Assembly: GCF_017569225.1 (NCBI RefSeq)
Contig: NZ_CP071868.1
Location: 1,240,001 to 1,304,000, forward strand
DNA length: 64,000 nt
Reading direction: 5' to 3'
Origin: Pengzhenrongella sicca
Lineage (GTDB): Bacteria > Actinomycetota > Actinomycetes > Actinomycetales > Cellulomonadaceae
Shown here: piece by piece, positions 1 to 9,148 of the stretch
How positions within the stretch are numbered: the stretch's first letter is position 1
How the letters are laid out: each line of letters begins with the position of its first letter
Position numbers and translations under genes: made by a program
The notes under the pieces: model-generated
What the model was told of the DNA's origin: nothing
Database searches by the model: none
The model's input: only the letters and a program-made list of their open reading frames with translations

Positions 1-1
1 C

Positions 2-460
2 GGCGCGATCGGGGGCTCGGGCGAGCCCGATGCCGACGCCACCGAGGACCCCCGACCCCTGGCGGGCGCGACGGCCGCGCCCGAGAGCCCGGCCGCCGCC
101 GAGCCGTCGACCGACGCGGGCTCGACGTTCGCGCTGCCGAGCGGCAACATCGCGTGCGAGATCACGGCGGACGCCGCGACCTGCACCATCGCGAACACGA
201 CCGCGCCCGCGGCCGAGGCGCCCGACTGCGCCGGGTCGGTCGGCCCCGTGCTCACCGTCACCGCCGAGGGCGCGGACACCCCGTGCGTGGAGGGCGCGCT
301 GCCGGGGGCAGCCGCGCCGGGCACGCCCGTGCTCGAGTACGGCCAGTCGATGACCGTCGGCGAGTTCACGTGCACGAGCTCGTCGACCGGAGTGACGTGC
401 AAGCACGACCCGACCGGCAAGGGCTTCAAGCTCGCGAAGGCCGGCTCCGAGCTGTTCTAG
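2..460 (+). CDS. C-terminal part of a cysteine-containing DUF6636-like protein
   Basis: The frame is open from the window edge to a TAG stop, so the N-terminus is missing (152 residues visible). An Ala/Pro/Asp-rich low-complexity linker of about 40 residues leads into a compact domain beginning FALPSGNIACEI and containing a second half with VGEFTCTSSSTGVTC and a terminal GKGFKLAKAGSELF. This pattern of paired cysteines with an SGNI start and a GFxLxxxxxxLF end resembles small secreted or membrane-anchored actinobacterial DUF6636-type domains. The linker suggests a signal or transmembrane segment upstream of the window. No catalytic residues are evident and the function is unknown. It ends five bases before the convergent peptidase gene. 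Confidence 0.6.
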   Translation, partial: GAIGGSGEPDADATEDPRPLAGATAAPESPAAAEPSTDAGSTFALPSGNIACEITADAATCTIANTTAPAAEAPDCAGSVGPVLTVTAEGADTPCVEGALPGAAAPGTPVLEYGQSMTVGEFTCTSSSTGVTCKHDPTGKGFKLAKAGSELF

Positions 461-464
461 CGGC

Positions 465-2456
465 TCACCAGATCCGGACGCGCTGCTCCGGGGCGAGGTA
501 GAGCGCGTCGCCGGGCACGACGTCGTAGGCCGCGTAGAACTCGTCGATGTTGCTGAGCACGCCGTTGCAGCGGAACTCGTTCGGGGAGTGCGGGTCTGTC
601 GCCAGGCGCCGGATGACCTCTTCGTCGCGGCCCTTCGACTGCCACGCCTGGGCCCACCCGAGCAGCACGCGCTGCAGCCCGGTGAGCCCGTCGATGACGG
701 GCGCGGACTCGAGCGGCCCGCCGAGGGCGAGCCGGTACGCGGTGATCGCGATCGAGAGCCCGCCGAGGTCGCCGATGTTCTCGCCGATCGTCAGCGCCCC
801 GTTGACGTGGTGCGATCCGCCGAGCTGGACGGGGGAGAACGCGCTGTACTGCGCGATGAGCGCCTTGGTCCGGGTCTCGAACTCGGCCCGGTCCTGGGCC
901 GTCCACCAGTCCTCGAGCCGGCCCGCGCCGTCGTACTTCGACCCCTGGTCGTCGAAGCCGTGGCCGATCTCGTGGCCGATGACGGCGCCGATCCCGCCGT
1001 AGTTCACCGCATCGTCGGCCTCGGAGTCGAAGAACGGCGGCTGCAGGATCGCCGCGGGGAAGACGATCTCGTTCATGCCCGGGTTGTAGTACGCGTTGAC
1101 CGTCTGCGGGGTCATGAACCACTCGTCGCGGTCGAGCGGGGTGCCGATCTTCGCGAGCTCGCGGTCCTGCTCAAACGCGCAGGCGCGGCGCACGTTGCCG
1201 ACGAGGTCGTCCGGGGCGACGACCAGGCCCGAGTAGTCGCGCCACTTCACCGGGTAGCCGATCTTCGGGGTGAAGGAGTCGAGCTTGGCGAGCGCCTTGA
1301 TCTTGGTGCCCTCGCCCATCCAGTCGATCGCGGTGATCGACTCGCGGTACGCCTCGATGAGGGTGTCGACCAGGCGGGCCATCCGGTCCTTGTGCGCCGG
1401 GGGGAAGTGCCGCTCGACGTAGACCTTGCCGACCGCCTCGCCGAGCACGCCCTGGACCAGGCCGACGCCGCGCTTCCAGCGGTCGCGCACCTCCTGCGCG
1501 CCGCTGAGGGTGCGGCCGTAGAAGTCGAAGTTGGCCTCGACGAGCGCGGTCGTCAGGTACGGGGCGCGCGCGCTGATCGCGTGGTAGGCGAGCCAGGCCT
1601 TCCAGTCGTCCAGCGACTCGCTCTGCCACAGCGCGGCGAAGCCGCGGGCGTACGACGGCTCCCGCACGACGACGTCGTCCAGGGCGCCGGCGGGTGCCCC
1701 GAGCGCGAGCACCCACGCGTGCCAGTCGAAGCCGGGCGCGTCCGCCGCGAGCGCCGCGAGGGTCGTGGGGTTGTACGTCAGGTCGGCGTCGCGGTCCTGC
1801 ACGACGTCCCAGTGGGCCGCCGCGAGCTTGGTCTCGAGCGCGACCACGCGGGCGGCGCACGCGTCCGCGGCGCTGCCTGCGGCGTAGCCCCCGAGGGTCA
1901 GCATCCGCGCGACGTGCGGCTGGTAGGCCGCGAGGATCGAGGCGTACCGCTCCTCGCGGTAGTACGACTCGTCGGGCAGGCCGAGGCCCGACTGGGCGAG
2001 GTACACGACGTACCGCGTCGGGTCCTTCGCGTCGTTGTCGACCCAGAACCCAAGGGCGCCGGCCGCGCCCGTGCGCTGCAGCGTGCCGAGCGTGCCCGTG
2101 AGCTGCGCGCTGGAGTCGGCGGCGTCGAGCAGCGCGAGGTCGGTCCGCACCGGTGCGGTGCCGAGGGCCTCGACGGTCGTCTCGTCCATGAAGCTCGCGT
2201 ACAGGCTCCCGATCTGCGCCTCGACGCCCGCGGCGGCGCCGGCGTCGGCGTCCACGGCGGTCGTGGCGGCGTCGGTGATGATGTCGCGCACGTGCTCCTC
2301 GGCCTGGTCGTGCAGCGCCCGGAAGGCGCCGTCCATCGCGCGGTCCGCCGGGATCACGTGCGAGGAGTTCCACCGGCCGTTCACGTGCGCGTAGAGGTCG
2401 TCCTGCGGACGAACGGCGGGGTCGAGCGCGGTGATGTCGATGCCGCTTCGGGCCAT
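465..2456 (-). CDS. M13 family metallopeptidase (neprilysin/PepO type)
   Basis: A 663-residue zinc endopeptidase of the neprilysin family, matching the usual 630-700 residues for bacterial members. The zinc motif HEIGH lies near residue 495 and the third ligand region ENIGDLGG near 559; NAYYNPGMNEIVFPAAILQPPFF-type sequence (start NAYYNPGMNEIVFP) is the conserved substrate-binding stretch before it. The protein ends VRIW, close to the family C-terminus. There is no signal peptide or membrane anchor at the N-terminus (MARSGIDITALD), so it is predicted to be cytosolic, as in other actinobacterial copies, where it would degrade short peptides. It is transcribed alone, away from rpiB. Confidence 0.93.
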   Translation of the reverse strand: MARSGIDITALDPAVRPQDDLYAHVNGRWNSSHVIPADRAMDGAFRALHDQAEEHVRDIITDAATTAVDADAGAAAGVEAQIGSLYASFMDETTVEALGTAPVRTDLALLDAADSSAQLTGTLGTLQRTGAAGALGFWVDNDAKDPTRYVVYLAQSGLGLPDESYYREERYASILAAYQPHVARMLTLGGYAAGSAADACAARVVALETKLAAAHWDVVQDRDADLTYNPTTLAALAADAPGFDWHAWVLALGAPAGALDDVVVREPSYARGFAALWQSESLDDWKAWLAYHAISARAPYLTTALVEANFDFYGRTLSGAQEVRDRWKRGVGLVQGVLGEAVGKVYVERHFPPAHKDRMARLVDTLIEAYRESITAIDWMGEGTKIKALAKLDSFTPKIGYPVKWRDYSGLVVAPDDLVGNVRRACAFEQDRELAKIGTPLDRDEWFMTPQTVNAYYNPGMNEIVFPAAILQPPFFDSEADDAVNYGGIGAVIGHEIGHGFDDQGSKYDGAGRLEDWWTAQDRAEFETRTKALIAQYSAFSPVQLGGSHHVNGALTIGENIGDLGGLSIAITAYRLALGGPLESAPVIDGLTGLQRVLLGWAQAWQSKGRDEEVIRRLATDPHSPNEFRCNGVLSNIDEFYAAYDVVPGDALYLAPEQRVRIW

Positions 2457-2590
2457 GAGAGGAGCTTCCTTCGTCCGGGCGGGTGCGTGGCACCCAGGGT
2501 GTTCCGCTTGCGCAAGCCTAGGTGACCTGCTGCGCGCGCGCGCGGGTCCGGGCCGGTCGGTGGGCCCGTGAAGTGCGGCAGGATGGGTCC

Positions 2591-3040
2591 ATGCGCATCC
2601 ACATCGCCGCGGACCATGCCGGGTACGAGCTCAAGGAGCACCTGTCGCAGCATCTGCGCGCCGCCGGTCACGACGTCGTCGACCACGGGGCCCACGGGTT
2701 CGACGCCGACGACGACTACCCGGCGTTCTGCCTGGCGGCCGGTGAGGCCGTGGTCGCCGAGCCGGGCAGCCTCGGCGTCGTGATCGGTGGCTCCGGCAAC
2801 GGCGAGCAGATCGCCGCGAACAAGGTCGCCGGCGTGCGCGCGGCCCTGGCCTGGAGCGAGGAGACCGCACGCCTGGGCCGCATGCACAACGACGCGAACG
2901 TCGTCGCGATCGGTGCCCGGATGCACTCGCCCGACGACGCCCTCGTGCTCGTCGACACGTTCCTGGCCGAGCCGTTCAGCGGGGACGCGCGCCACCAGCG
3001 GCGCATCGCGCAGCTCGCTGCGTACGAGGCCGCGCGCTAG
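2591..3040 (+). CDS. rpiB: Ribose-5-phosphate isomerase B
   Basis: A 149-residue RpiB/LacAB family sugar-phosphate isomerase interconverting ribose 5-phosphate and ribulose 5-phosphate in the pentose phosphate pathway. It starts MRIHIAADHAG with the conserved DHAG phosphate loop. The actinobacterial active-site segment GGSGNGEQIAANK is present: a glutamate occupies the place of the enterobacterial catalytic cysteine, as described for the Mycobacterium enzyme. HNDAN and the GxRMH motif follow. The ATG at 2591 was chosen over longer in-frame starts because homology begins exactly there. It is convergent with the acetyltransferase gene 15 bases downstream. Confidence 0.93.
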   Translation: MRIHIAADHAGYELKEHLSQHLRAAGHDVVDHGAHGFDADDDYPAFCLAAGEAVVAEPGSLGVVIGGSGNGEQIAANKVAGVRAALAWSEETARLGRMHNDANVVAIGARMHSPDDALVLVDTFLAEPFSGDARHQRRIAQLAAYEAAR

Positions 3041-3055
3041 CACGTCCCTCTGCTC

Positions 3056-4345
3056 CTAGAACGTCCAGCTGCACAGCGGCGCGACGGGCCAGCCGAACGC
3101 CGTCGTCGCGCTCGCCAGCGCGCCCGGGCGGTGCTCCGTCACGAGGCCGGCAGCCGCGAACGCCGTGAGCGACCGGCCGCCCAGGTAGGCCGCCCCGAGC
3201 TCGCGCACGTCGACCGTGAGGTCGGCGGGCTCGGTGCTCGGCGTGACTTCCGCAGGGAAGCCGACGACGTCGGTCCCGCCCGTCCCGGTGCGCACCCGCC
3301 AGCGCCCCGCGTTCGCGGGCAGCAGCGCGTCGGTGACCTCGAACACGGCGTCCAGCGGCGCGGCGTACCGGCGCGCGGCGAGCGCGGTGGGCACGTCCAG
3401 CAGGCGGATCCAGACGTTGTCGGCGATCCGCGGCCGCGTGACCCGCACGTTGACGAGCAGGCTGAGCAGCACGTCGTCGGCCGCGAGCTTGGGTGACTCG
3501 ATCGTCGACATGAGGTCGAGGTCGAGCACGAACGACCAGAGCCGGTGGGTCGCGGCGGGGTCCACGGCGACGAGCTCCGCGACCCGGACGACCCCCTGCG
3601 GCGAGAAGTCGACCCAGGCCTCCTTGCGGCGCAGCAGCGCGTACCCGCGCACGTCGTCGCCGGAGCGCACCGTCACGATCTGCTGCTCCTCGGCGCCGTC
3701 GCGGCTCGACGGCGGGTCGGCCAGGAACGCGGCCTGCAGCGGGGCCGTCGTGCGCTCCAGCCAGCCGGGCCGGCCGGCGCCGGCGCGGCCGTGCACCCGG
3801 TGCACGAGCTCGCCGTGCGCGGCGGCGGTCATCCGCTCGAGCCGCAGGGTGAGGTCCGCCGACCCCGGCACGGGCCGCAGGGCCGCCCCGCGCCCGAGCG
3901 TGACGTGCAGGTCGTCGGCCGCCGAGCCGTACCCGAACCGGCCGTAGATCGCCGGCTCGGCGGCGAACAGCGCGGAGACCGCCTCGCCGCGGGCGAGCGA
4001 GCGGTCGAAGTGGGACGCGATCATCGCCGTCAGCAGGCCGCGGCGGCGGTGGTCGGGGCGCACGCCGACCCACGTCAGGCCGGCGCAGGCGGTGACGGCA
4101 CCGGGCACCGGCAGGGAGAACGGGTAGGACGAGTGGATCGCGGCGAGCGTGCCGTCCGCGTGCTCGAGGCCGGTGGTCCGCGTCCAGTCCAGCGGGACGG
4201 GGAACGGCGCCGCGTCGTCGGGGATCGGGCTCGCCGGGAACGCGGAGCGGTCGACGGCCAGGACGTCCGCCCGTCGGGCGGCGGGCAGGTCGACGGGGCG
4301 GTAGCCGGCGGGGGCAGCGGCGGTGGTGTTCGTCATGGTGCCCAT
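3056..4345 (-). CDS. Eis-like GNAT family N-acetyltransferase
   Basis: A protein of 429 residues with the Eis architecture: an N-terminal GNAT domain with the acetyl-CoA loop VRPDHRRRGLLTAM (about residues 90-105), a second degenerate GNAT-like domain, and a C-terminal SCP2-like domain. The chain ends in SWTF; in Eis enzymes the C-terminal carboxylate of a phenylalanine acts as general base, and that feature is retained. Family members acetylate amines, including aminoglycosides and polyamines; the substrate here cannot be deduced. Two candidate ATGs at 4345 and 4336 differ by three residues. It is divergent from the SpoIIE-type phosphatase, with about 125 bases between starts. Confidence 0.88.
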   Translation of the reverse strand: MGTMTNTTAAAPAGYRPVDLPAARRADVLAVDRSAFPASPIPDDAAPFPVPLDWTRTTGLEHADGTLAAIHSSYPFSLPVPGAVTACAGLTWVGVRPDHRRRGLLTAMIASHFDRSLARGEAVSALFAAEPAIYGRFGYGSAADDLHVTLGRGAALRPVPGSADLTLRLERMTAAAHGELVHRVHGRAGAGRPGWLERTTAPLQAAFLADPPSSRDGAEEQQIVTVRSGDDVRGYALLRRKEAWVDFSPQGVVRVAELVAVDPAATHRLWSFVLDLDLMSTIESPKLAADDVLLSLLVNVRVTRPRIADNVWIRLLDVPTALAARRYAAPLDAVFEVTDALLPANAGRWRVRTGTGGTDVVGFPAEVTPSTEPADLTVDVRELGAAYLGGRSLTAFAAAGLVTEHRPGALASATTAFGWPVAPLCSWTF

Positions 4346-4470
4346 CGTTGTGCCCCGCGACCTGCGAAGCGAGCGAATTGCCCGGCCGCCGCCCGCACGC
4401 TCGCGCCCACGGTCGGATCGGCCGGGTGCGCGGGGCACCACCGGCGCGTGTTCCTGGGTACCCTCACGGC

Positions 4471-5568
4471 GTGACGACCCCCGTGTCCCGAGCCCCGCAG
4501 CGCTCGGACCTGACGCGCCGCATCGCGGTGCGCATGCGGGGCGCGGGCATGTCGCTGCACCTCATCGGGACCGTCGCGCTCGTCGCGCTCGTCGTGCTGA
4601 CCGGGCTCGGCATCGAGCAGATCCGCGCGTGGGTCCCGTCGTCGTTCCTGCTGCTCATCCTGCTGGTGGCGGCCTTCCTGCTCGGCCTGGCCGGGACCGC
4701 CGTCGTCTGCCTCGTGATCGTGCTCGAGTTGGCCTACCTGCAGCTCGTCGTGGGCGCCGAGCTCGACCCGGGCGTGCTGATCGTGCACGGGCTCGCGCTC
4801 GTGGCCGTCCTGCTGTTCGTCCGGAGCCGGGAGCGGCTCGGGCTGAGCGGCGCGGCCGGCGGCATCATGCTCGTCGACCTGCGCGACCGCCTCGAGGCGC
4901 ACGGCCGGATCCCCCCGCTGCCGGCCGGCTGGCGGGTCGACAGCGCGCTGCGGTCCGCCTATGCGGAGGCGTTCTCCGGCGACTTCGTGGTGGCGGCGCG
5001 GGCCGACGGCGGGCGCCTGCTCGAGATCGGCCTGGTCGACGTCTCCGGCAAGGGGCAGGCCGCCGGAGTTCGATCGCTCCTGCTCTCCGGCGCGTTCGGC
5101 GGCCTGCTCGGCGCGATGCCGAGCGAGCAGTTCCTTGCCTCCGCCAACGCCTACCTCATCGGGCAGGACTGGGACGAGGGCTTCGCGACCGCGGTGCACG
5201 TCGCGGTGGACCTCAGGAGCGGCGAGTACTGGGTCGCGACGGCGGGCCACCCGCCGGCCGTGCACCTGCACGCCGGGTCGGGGATTTTCGAGGTCGTCGA
5301 CACGGTCGGCGGGCCCGTGCTCGGCGTCGTCGACGACCCGACGTTCACGATGCACAACGGCGTGATGCTCCCGGGCGATGCCCTGATGCTCTACACCGAT
5401 GGGATGGTCGAGACCCCCGGGTCCGACCTCGAGCTCGGGATCGACCGGCTCATCGGCGTCGCCGAGCGGGTTGTTGCCACCCGGCGCGGGGGAGCAGAGG
5501 CTGTCCTTGCGGGCGTGAAGGCGGGCGAGTCCGACGACCGCGCGCTGGTGCTCATCTACCGAGATTGA
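4471..5568 (+). CDS. Membrane-anchored SpoIIE/PP2C-type serine phosphatase
   Basis: A 365-residue protein with several hydrophobic segments in the first 115 residues (such as LIGTVALVALVVLTGLGI and FLLLILLVAAFLLGLAG) followed by a cytoplasmic PPM/SpoIIE phosphatase domain. Characteristic segments are GDFVVAARADGG, LVDVSGKGQAA, TAVHVAVDLRSGEYWVATAGHPPA and LMLYTDGMVETPG, containing the metal-binding GD and DG positions. The GTG at 4471 was chosen because the transmembrane region begins soon after. Such proteins act on phospho-anti-anti-sigma factors or related switches in actinobacteria; no partner gene is adjacent. The next gene starts only two bases after the stop, so they are probably cotranscribed. 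Confidence 0.87.
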   Translation: MTTPVSRAPQRSDLTRRIAVRMRGAGMSLHLIGTVALVALVVLTGLGIEQIRAWVPSSFLLLILLVAAFLLGLAGTAVVCLVIVLELAYLQLVVGAELDPGVLIVHGLALVAVLLFVRSRERLGLSGAAGGIMLVDLRDRLEAHGRIPPLPAGWRVDSALRSAYAEAFSGDFVVAARADGGRLLEIGLVDVSGKGQAAGVRSLLLSGAFGGLLGAMPSEQFLASANAYLIGQDWDEGFATAVHVAVDLRSGEYWVATAGHPPAVHLHAGSGIFEVVDTVGGPVLGVVDDPTFTMHNGVMLPGDALMLYTDGMVETPGSDLELGIDRLIGVAERVVATRRGGAEAVLAGVKAGESDDRALVLIYRD

Positions 5569-5570
5569 GG

Positions 5571-5966
5571 GTGCACGTGGACGAGGACTACCTCGAGGCG
5601 GTGCTGGACCTTGTCCAGACGATCCCGTCGGGTCGGGTGATGACGTACGGCACGGTGGCCGAAGTCGTGGGCGACCGGCTGGTGGCCGACGGGGGCCGCT
5701 GGCGAGGTGGCCCGCGGCAGGTCGGGCAGGTGCTCTCGCGGGCCGGCGGCGGGGTGCCCTGGTGGCGCGTCGTCAACGCCGCCGGCGGCCCGCCCGCCTC
5801 ACAGCTGTCCCTGGCGCTCGCGACGCTCGAGCGCGAGGGCACGCCGCTCGCGGCGCAGGGCATGCGGGTCGACCTCCGCGAGGCGTTGTGGTGGCCGGCC
5901 GACGAGGCATCGCCGAGCCTGGCGACCCTGCCGCCCGACGATCCCCGCCCGGTCGCCGAGGTCTGA
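5571..5966 (+). CDS. Alkyltransferase-like (ATL) DNA-binding protein
   Basis: A small protein (131 residues from GTG 5571, or two fewer from GTG 5577) matching the DNA-binding domain of O6-alkylguanine-DNA alkyltransferase: IPSGRVMTYGTVAEVVG forms the helix-turn-helix entry and RQVGQVLSRAGGGVPWWRVVNAAG the active-site loop. In true MGMT the loop reads PCHRV; here it reads PWWRV, so the acceptor cysteine is absent. ATL proteins bind alkylated guanine and recruit nucleotide excision repair rather than repairing directly; that role is known for the family and inferred here. The gene follows the phosphatase by two bases. Confidence 0.88.
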   Translation: MHVDEDYLEAVLDLVQTIPSGRVMTYGTVAEVVGDRLVADGGRWRGGPRQVGQVLSRAGGGVPWWRVVNAAGGPPASQLSLALATLEREGTPLAAQGMRVDLREALWWPADEASPSLATLPPDDPRPVAEV

Positions 5967-6323
5967 CCCGCCGACACCACCCTCAGGCCCGGGTGAACCG
6001 CGCCGACGCGATCGGGGCGGGAGTGACGCGTGTGACTCAGGTGGCATCCCAGGAGTCCCACCGGCACCACCCGTCACTCGCGCGTCGGGCAGGTTCGCCT
6101 GCGCGCCCGGGCGTGCAGGCGCGGACGTGTCGAGGCCAGATTCAGGCCGGTGCTCGCGCCGTGCGCGCGGAGCACGTGACGGGTGGTGCGGGTGGGGTTG
6201 CTGGGACGTCCCACCGGACGATCGAGCCACTCGGGTCACATGCTCCGCGCGGAGAGTGGCGAATCGCCGCGCGGACGGTGGCGAATCGACGCGGAGGGTG
6301 GCGAATCGGCGTTGTCGAGCCCG
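5967..6323. repeat. Intergenic region with long imperfect inverted repeat and short tandem repeats
   Basis: No gene is supported in this 357-base gap between convergent genes. Two arms, 6032-6077 and 6176-6239, form an imperfect inverted repeat: both begin GTGACYC-like, and the left arm ends CACCACCCGTCAC while the right arm starts with its complement GTGACGGGTGGTG. Between 6256 and 6308 the 11-mer GTGGCGAATCG occurs three times at 20-22 base intervals, each preceded by GCGG-rich sequence. The position between convergent genes would fit bidirectional termination or a degenerate small mobile repeat. Confidence 0.7.
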
Positions 6324-7376
6324 CTAGCGCGGGGCGTTCAGCGCCGCGGCGACCACCGCGAGCGAGCTCGCCTCGCCCTGCACGATCAGGGTCGTGACGG
6401 CCGTCGTCCGCCAGGCCGCGAGATCGGCCGCGATCTTCGCCGGCGACCCCACGAGCGCGACGTCCTCGACCAGCTCGAGCGGAACGGCCGCACTCGCCTC
6501 GGCCCGCCGGCCCGCGAGGTAGTGGGCCTGGATCTCGTCGCAGGCCGCGCCGTAGCCGAGCCGCACGAGCACGTCCCGGTGAAAGTTCGCCCCCTTCGCC
6601 CCCATGCCGCCGGCGTACAGCGCGATGAACGGCCGGACCACGTCGGCGGCGCGTTCGACGTCGTCGTGCACCACCACCGGGACCGTCGCGCTGACCTCGA
6701 ACTCCTCTACCGGGCGTTGGTTGCGCACGGGCGGCGCGGCGGCGCGGCGGGCGAAGCCCTCGGCGAGCAGCTCGCGGTAGGTCTCGTCCACGCGCGGCGA
6801 GTAGAACAGGGGGAGCCAGCCGTCCCCGATCTCCGCCGACAGCGCGATGTTCTTGGGCCCCTCGGCGGCGAGGTGGATCGGCAGGTCGGCGCGCAGCGGG
6901 TGGACGGTCGAGCGCAGGGCCTTGCCCAGGCCCGAGCCACTGCGCAGGGGCAGCGAGTAGAACGCGCCGTCGTAGGTGACGGGGGCCTCGCGCGCGAGCA
7001 CCTCGCGCACGATCGCGACGTACTCGCGGGTCCGGGCCAGCGGGCGCGGGTAGGGCTGGCCGTACCAGCCCTCGACCACCTGCGGGCCGGACGCGCCGAG
7101 CCCGAGCGTGAACCGACCGCCCGAGAGGTGGTCGAGCGTGAGGGCGGCCATCGCGGCGGCGGTCGGCGTGCGCGCGGACAGCTGGGCGATCGCGGTGCCG
7201 AGCCGGACCGTCCGGGTCTGCGCGCCCCACCAGGCCAGCGGCGTGAGCGCGTCGGACCCGTAGGCCTCGGCGGTCCAGACCGAGTCGAAGCCGAGCCGCT
7301 CGGCCTCGAGCACCGCGTCGAGGGCCCCGGGTGGCGGGCCGGCCGACCAGTAGCCGGTGTGGTATCCGAGGCGCAT
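6324..7376 (-). CDS. LLM class (luciferase-like) oxidoreductase, probably F420-dependent
   Basis: A 350-residue bacterial luciferase-fold protein starting MRLGYHTGYWSAGPPPG. Family signatures are FDSVWTAEAYGSDALTPLAW near residue 32, LSARTPTAAAMAALTLDHLSGGRF and the phosphate-binding LGLGASGPQVVEGWYG, then PIHLAAEGPKNIALSAEIGDGWLP. This arrangement is typical of actinobacterial F420-dependent LLM oxidoreductases (the TIGR03559/03564-type groups). Cofactor assignment is by family; F420 biosynthesis genes elsewhere in the window support it. The substrate is unknown. It is a monocistronic gene with a 130-base gap to cysE upstream. Confidence 0.86.
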   Translation of the reverse strand: MRLGYHTGYWSAGPPPGALDAVLEAERLGFDSVWTAEAYGSDALTPLAWWGAQTRTVRLGTAIAQLSARTPTAAAMAALTLDHLSGGRFTLGLGASGPQVVEGWYGQPYPRPLARTREYVAIVREVLAREAPVTYDGAFYSLPLRSGSGLGKALRSTVHPLRADLPIHLAAEGPKNIALSAEIGDGWLPLFYSPRVDETYRELLAEGFARRAAAPPVRNQRPVEEFEVSATVPVVVHDDVERAADVVRPFIALYAGGMGAKGANFHRDVLVRLGYGAACDEIQAHYLAGRRAEASAAVPLELVEDVALVGSPAKIAADLAAWRTTAVTTLIVQGEASSLAVVAAALNAPR

Positions 7377-7444
7377 CGGGGCTCCTTCATCGCAGTCATC
7401 TCGACGTCGAGATACCCCATGGTGCCCCACGCGGCGCCCTGCCG

Positions 7445-7507
7445 CTGCGAGATCGGCCCGGCCGCCGCGGGATGGGCCCGGCACCGCGAGATCGGCCCGG
7501 CCGCCGC
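7445..7507. repeat. Three short GC-rich direct repeats downstream of cysE
   Basis: Between the LLM gene start and the cysE stop the sequence repeats a unit of about 20-21 bases of the form GCGAGATCGGCCCGGCCGCC, the middle copy being diverged (GCGGGATGGGCCCGGCACC). The last copy abuts the cysE stop codon. No function is evident; replication slippage is the simplest origin. Confidence 0.6.
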
Positions 7508-8091
7508 TAGATGTAGATCGCCGGGTCGTCGATGTAGATCTCCGCGACCTGAGACGACGGCCGGTGCCGGATGCGGGCCGGCACGCCGACGGCGATCGCC
7601 CCCGCCGGGACGTCCGTGATGACGACGGCGTTCGCGCCGATCTGCGCCCCGGACCCGATCCAGACCGGGCCGAGGATCTTCGCGCCCGCGCCGACCACGA
7701 CCCCGTCGCCCAGGGTCGGGTGCCGCTTGCCGTGGTGCATCGCCTTGCCGCCGAGCGTCGCGCCGTGGAACAGGGTCACGTCGTCGCCCACCTCGGCCGT
7801 CTCGCCGATCACGACGCCCATGCCGTGGTCGATGAACAGCCGCCGACCGATGCGCGCCGCCGGGTGGATCTCGACCCCGGTCGCCGCCCGGGCTGCCTGG
7901 GAGAGCAGCCGGGCGGCCAACCGCAGGCCGGGCTCGCGCCACATCCGGTGCGAGAGCCGATGGATCCAGATCGCGTGCACGCCGGGGTAGCCCAGGGCCA
8001 CCTCGATCACCGTCCGCGCTGCGGGGTCACGCCGCCGGGCCACCTCGAGGTCCTCGCGCAGCACGGTGAGAAACCGCCGCAGGTCGGGCAT
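7507..8091 (-). CDS. cysE: Serine O-acetyltransferase
   Basis: A short-form (EpsC-like) 194-residue serine acetyltransferase making O-acetylserine from serine and acetyl-CoA for cysteine synthesis. An N-terminal helical part is followed by left-handed beta-helix hexapeptide repeats: [28 protein letters not shown] with the catalytic Asp-His pair, LFHGATLGG and [21 protein letters not shown]. The C-terminus ends in isoleucine (DPAIYI), as needed in many members for docking into CysK. Its ATG shares one base with the TGA of cysK (TGATG), so the two are translationally coupled in a cysK-cysE operon. Confidence 0.95.
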   Translation of the reverse strand: MPDLRRFLTVLREDLEVARRRDPAARTVIEVALGYPGVHAIWIHRLSHRMWREPGLRLAARLLSQAARAATGVEIHPAARIGRRLFIDHGMGVVIGETAEVGDDVTLFHGATLGGKAMHHGKRHPTLGDGVVVGAGAKILGPVWIGSGAQIGANAVVITDVPAGAIAVGVPARIRHRPSSQVAEIYIDDPAIYI

Positions 8092-9026
8092 CAGTCGAGC
8101 AGATCCGCGTACAGCACCGAGGTGAGGTAGCGCTCGCCGAACGACGGGATGATCACGACGATGAGCTTGCCCGCGTTCTCCGGGCGCTTCGCCAGCAGGA
8201 TCGCGGCGTGGATCGCGGCGCCGGACGAGATCCCGACGAGCAGGCCCTCGCGCTTGGCGGCGTCGCGCGCCACGGCGACGGCGGTCTCGGCGTCGACGTC
8301 GATGATCTCGTCGTAGATCGTGCGGTCGAGGATCTCGGGCACGAAGTTCGCGCCGATGCCCTGGATCTTGTGCGGGCCGGGCGCGCCGCCGTTGAGGATC
8401 GGCGACTCGGCCGGCTCGACCCCGACGATCTGCACGCCGGGCTTGCGCTCCTTGAGCACCTGTCCCACGCCCGTGATCGTCCCGCCGGTCCCGATGCCAG
8501 CGACGACGATGTCGACCGCGCCGTCGGTGTCGTCCCAGATCTCGACGGCCGTCGTGCGCCGGTGGATGTCGACGTTCGCCTGGTTGGCGAACTGCCGCGC
8601 GAGGATCGCACCCGGGCGCTCGGCGACGATCTCGTTGGACTTGTCCACCGCGCCCTTCATGCCGCCCGAGCCGGGCGTGAGGATGAGCTCCGCGCCGAAC
8701 GCGCGCAGCAGAGCGCGCCGCTCGCGCGACATCGTCTCGGGCATCGTCAGCACGACGTCGTAGCCGCGGGCCGCGCCGACCATCGCGAGCGCGATGCCGG
8801 TGTTGCCGCTCGTGGCCTCGACGATCGTGCCGCCGGGCTTGAGCTCGCCGGACGCCTCGGCGGCGTCGACGATCGCGACGCCGATGCGGTCCTTCACCGA
8901 GCTGGCGGGGTTGTAGAACTCGAGCTTGCCGACGACGGTCGCGTCGATCCCCTCGGTGAGCTTGTTGAGCCGGACCAGGGGAGTGTTGCCGACCAGCTTG
9001 GTGACATCGTCATAGATGCGAGACAT
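8091..9026 (-). CDS. cysK: Cysteine synthase A (O-acetylserine sulfhydrylase)
   Basis: A 311-residue PLP enzyme of the beta family that converts O-acetylserine and sulfide to cysteine. The PLP lysine is in [11 protein letters not shown] (Lys45); the substrate loop [10 protein letters not shown] lies near residue 74 and the phosphate-binding [10 protein letters not shown] near 175. Length and start ([20 protein letters not shown]) match the family. It is the first full-size gene of the cysK-cysE operon. A short Cys-rich reading frame with a good ribosome site lies 190 bases upstream on the same strand and may regulate it. Confidence 0.96.
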   Translation of the reverse strand: MSRIYDDVTKLVGNTPLVRLNKLTEGIDATVVGKLEFYNPASSVKDRIGVAIVDAAEASGELKPGGTIVEATSGNTGIALAMVGAARGYDVVLTMPETMSRERRALLRAFGAELILTPGSGGMKGAVDKSNEIVAERPGAILARQFANQANVDIHRRTTAVEIWDDTDGAVDIVVAGIGTGGTITGVGQVLKERKPGVQIVGVEPAESPILNGGAPGPHKIQGIGANFVPEILDRTIYDEIIDVDAETAVAVARDAAKREGLLVGISSGAAIHAAILLAKRPENAGKLIVVIIPSFGERYLTSVLYADLLD

Positions 9027-9148
9027 GGATCCTCATGGGGACGGGCCGCGGTGCGGCCGGGGTGGATGCAGACTGAACCGAACGAGTGCCGTGGGTGTTC
9101 CGCGGGCCGGGTGGGCCGGGATCGACGACGGGGGTGCCAGACGGGCCG

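Noticed and set aside
588-2525. A 645-codon frame antisense to the M13 peptidase
   Set aside because: It lacks any motif and mirrors the codon bias of the real gene.
6256-6308. A CRISPR-like array
   Set aside because: The repeat is only 11 bases with 9-11 base gaps, no spacer variety and no cas genes.
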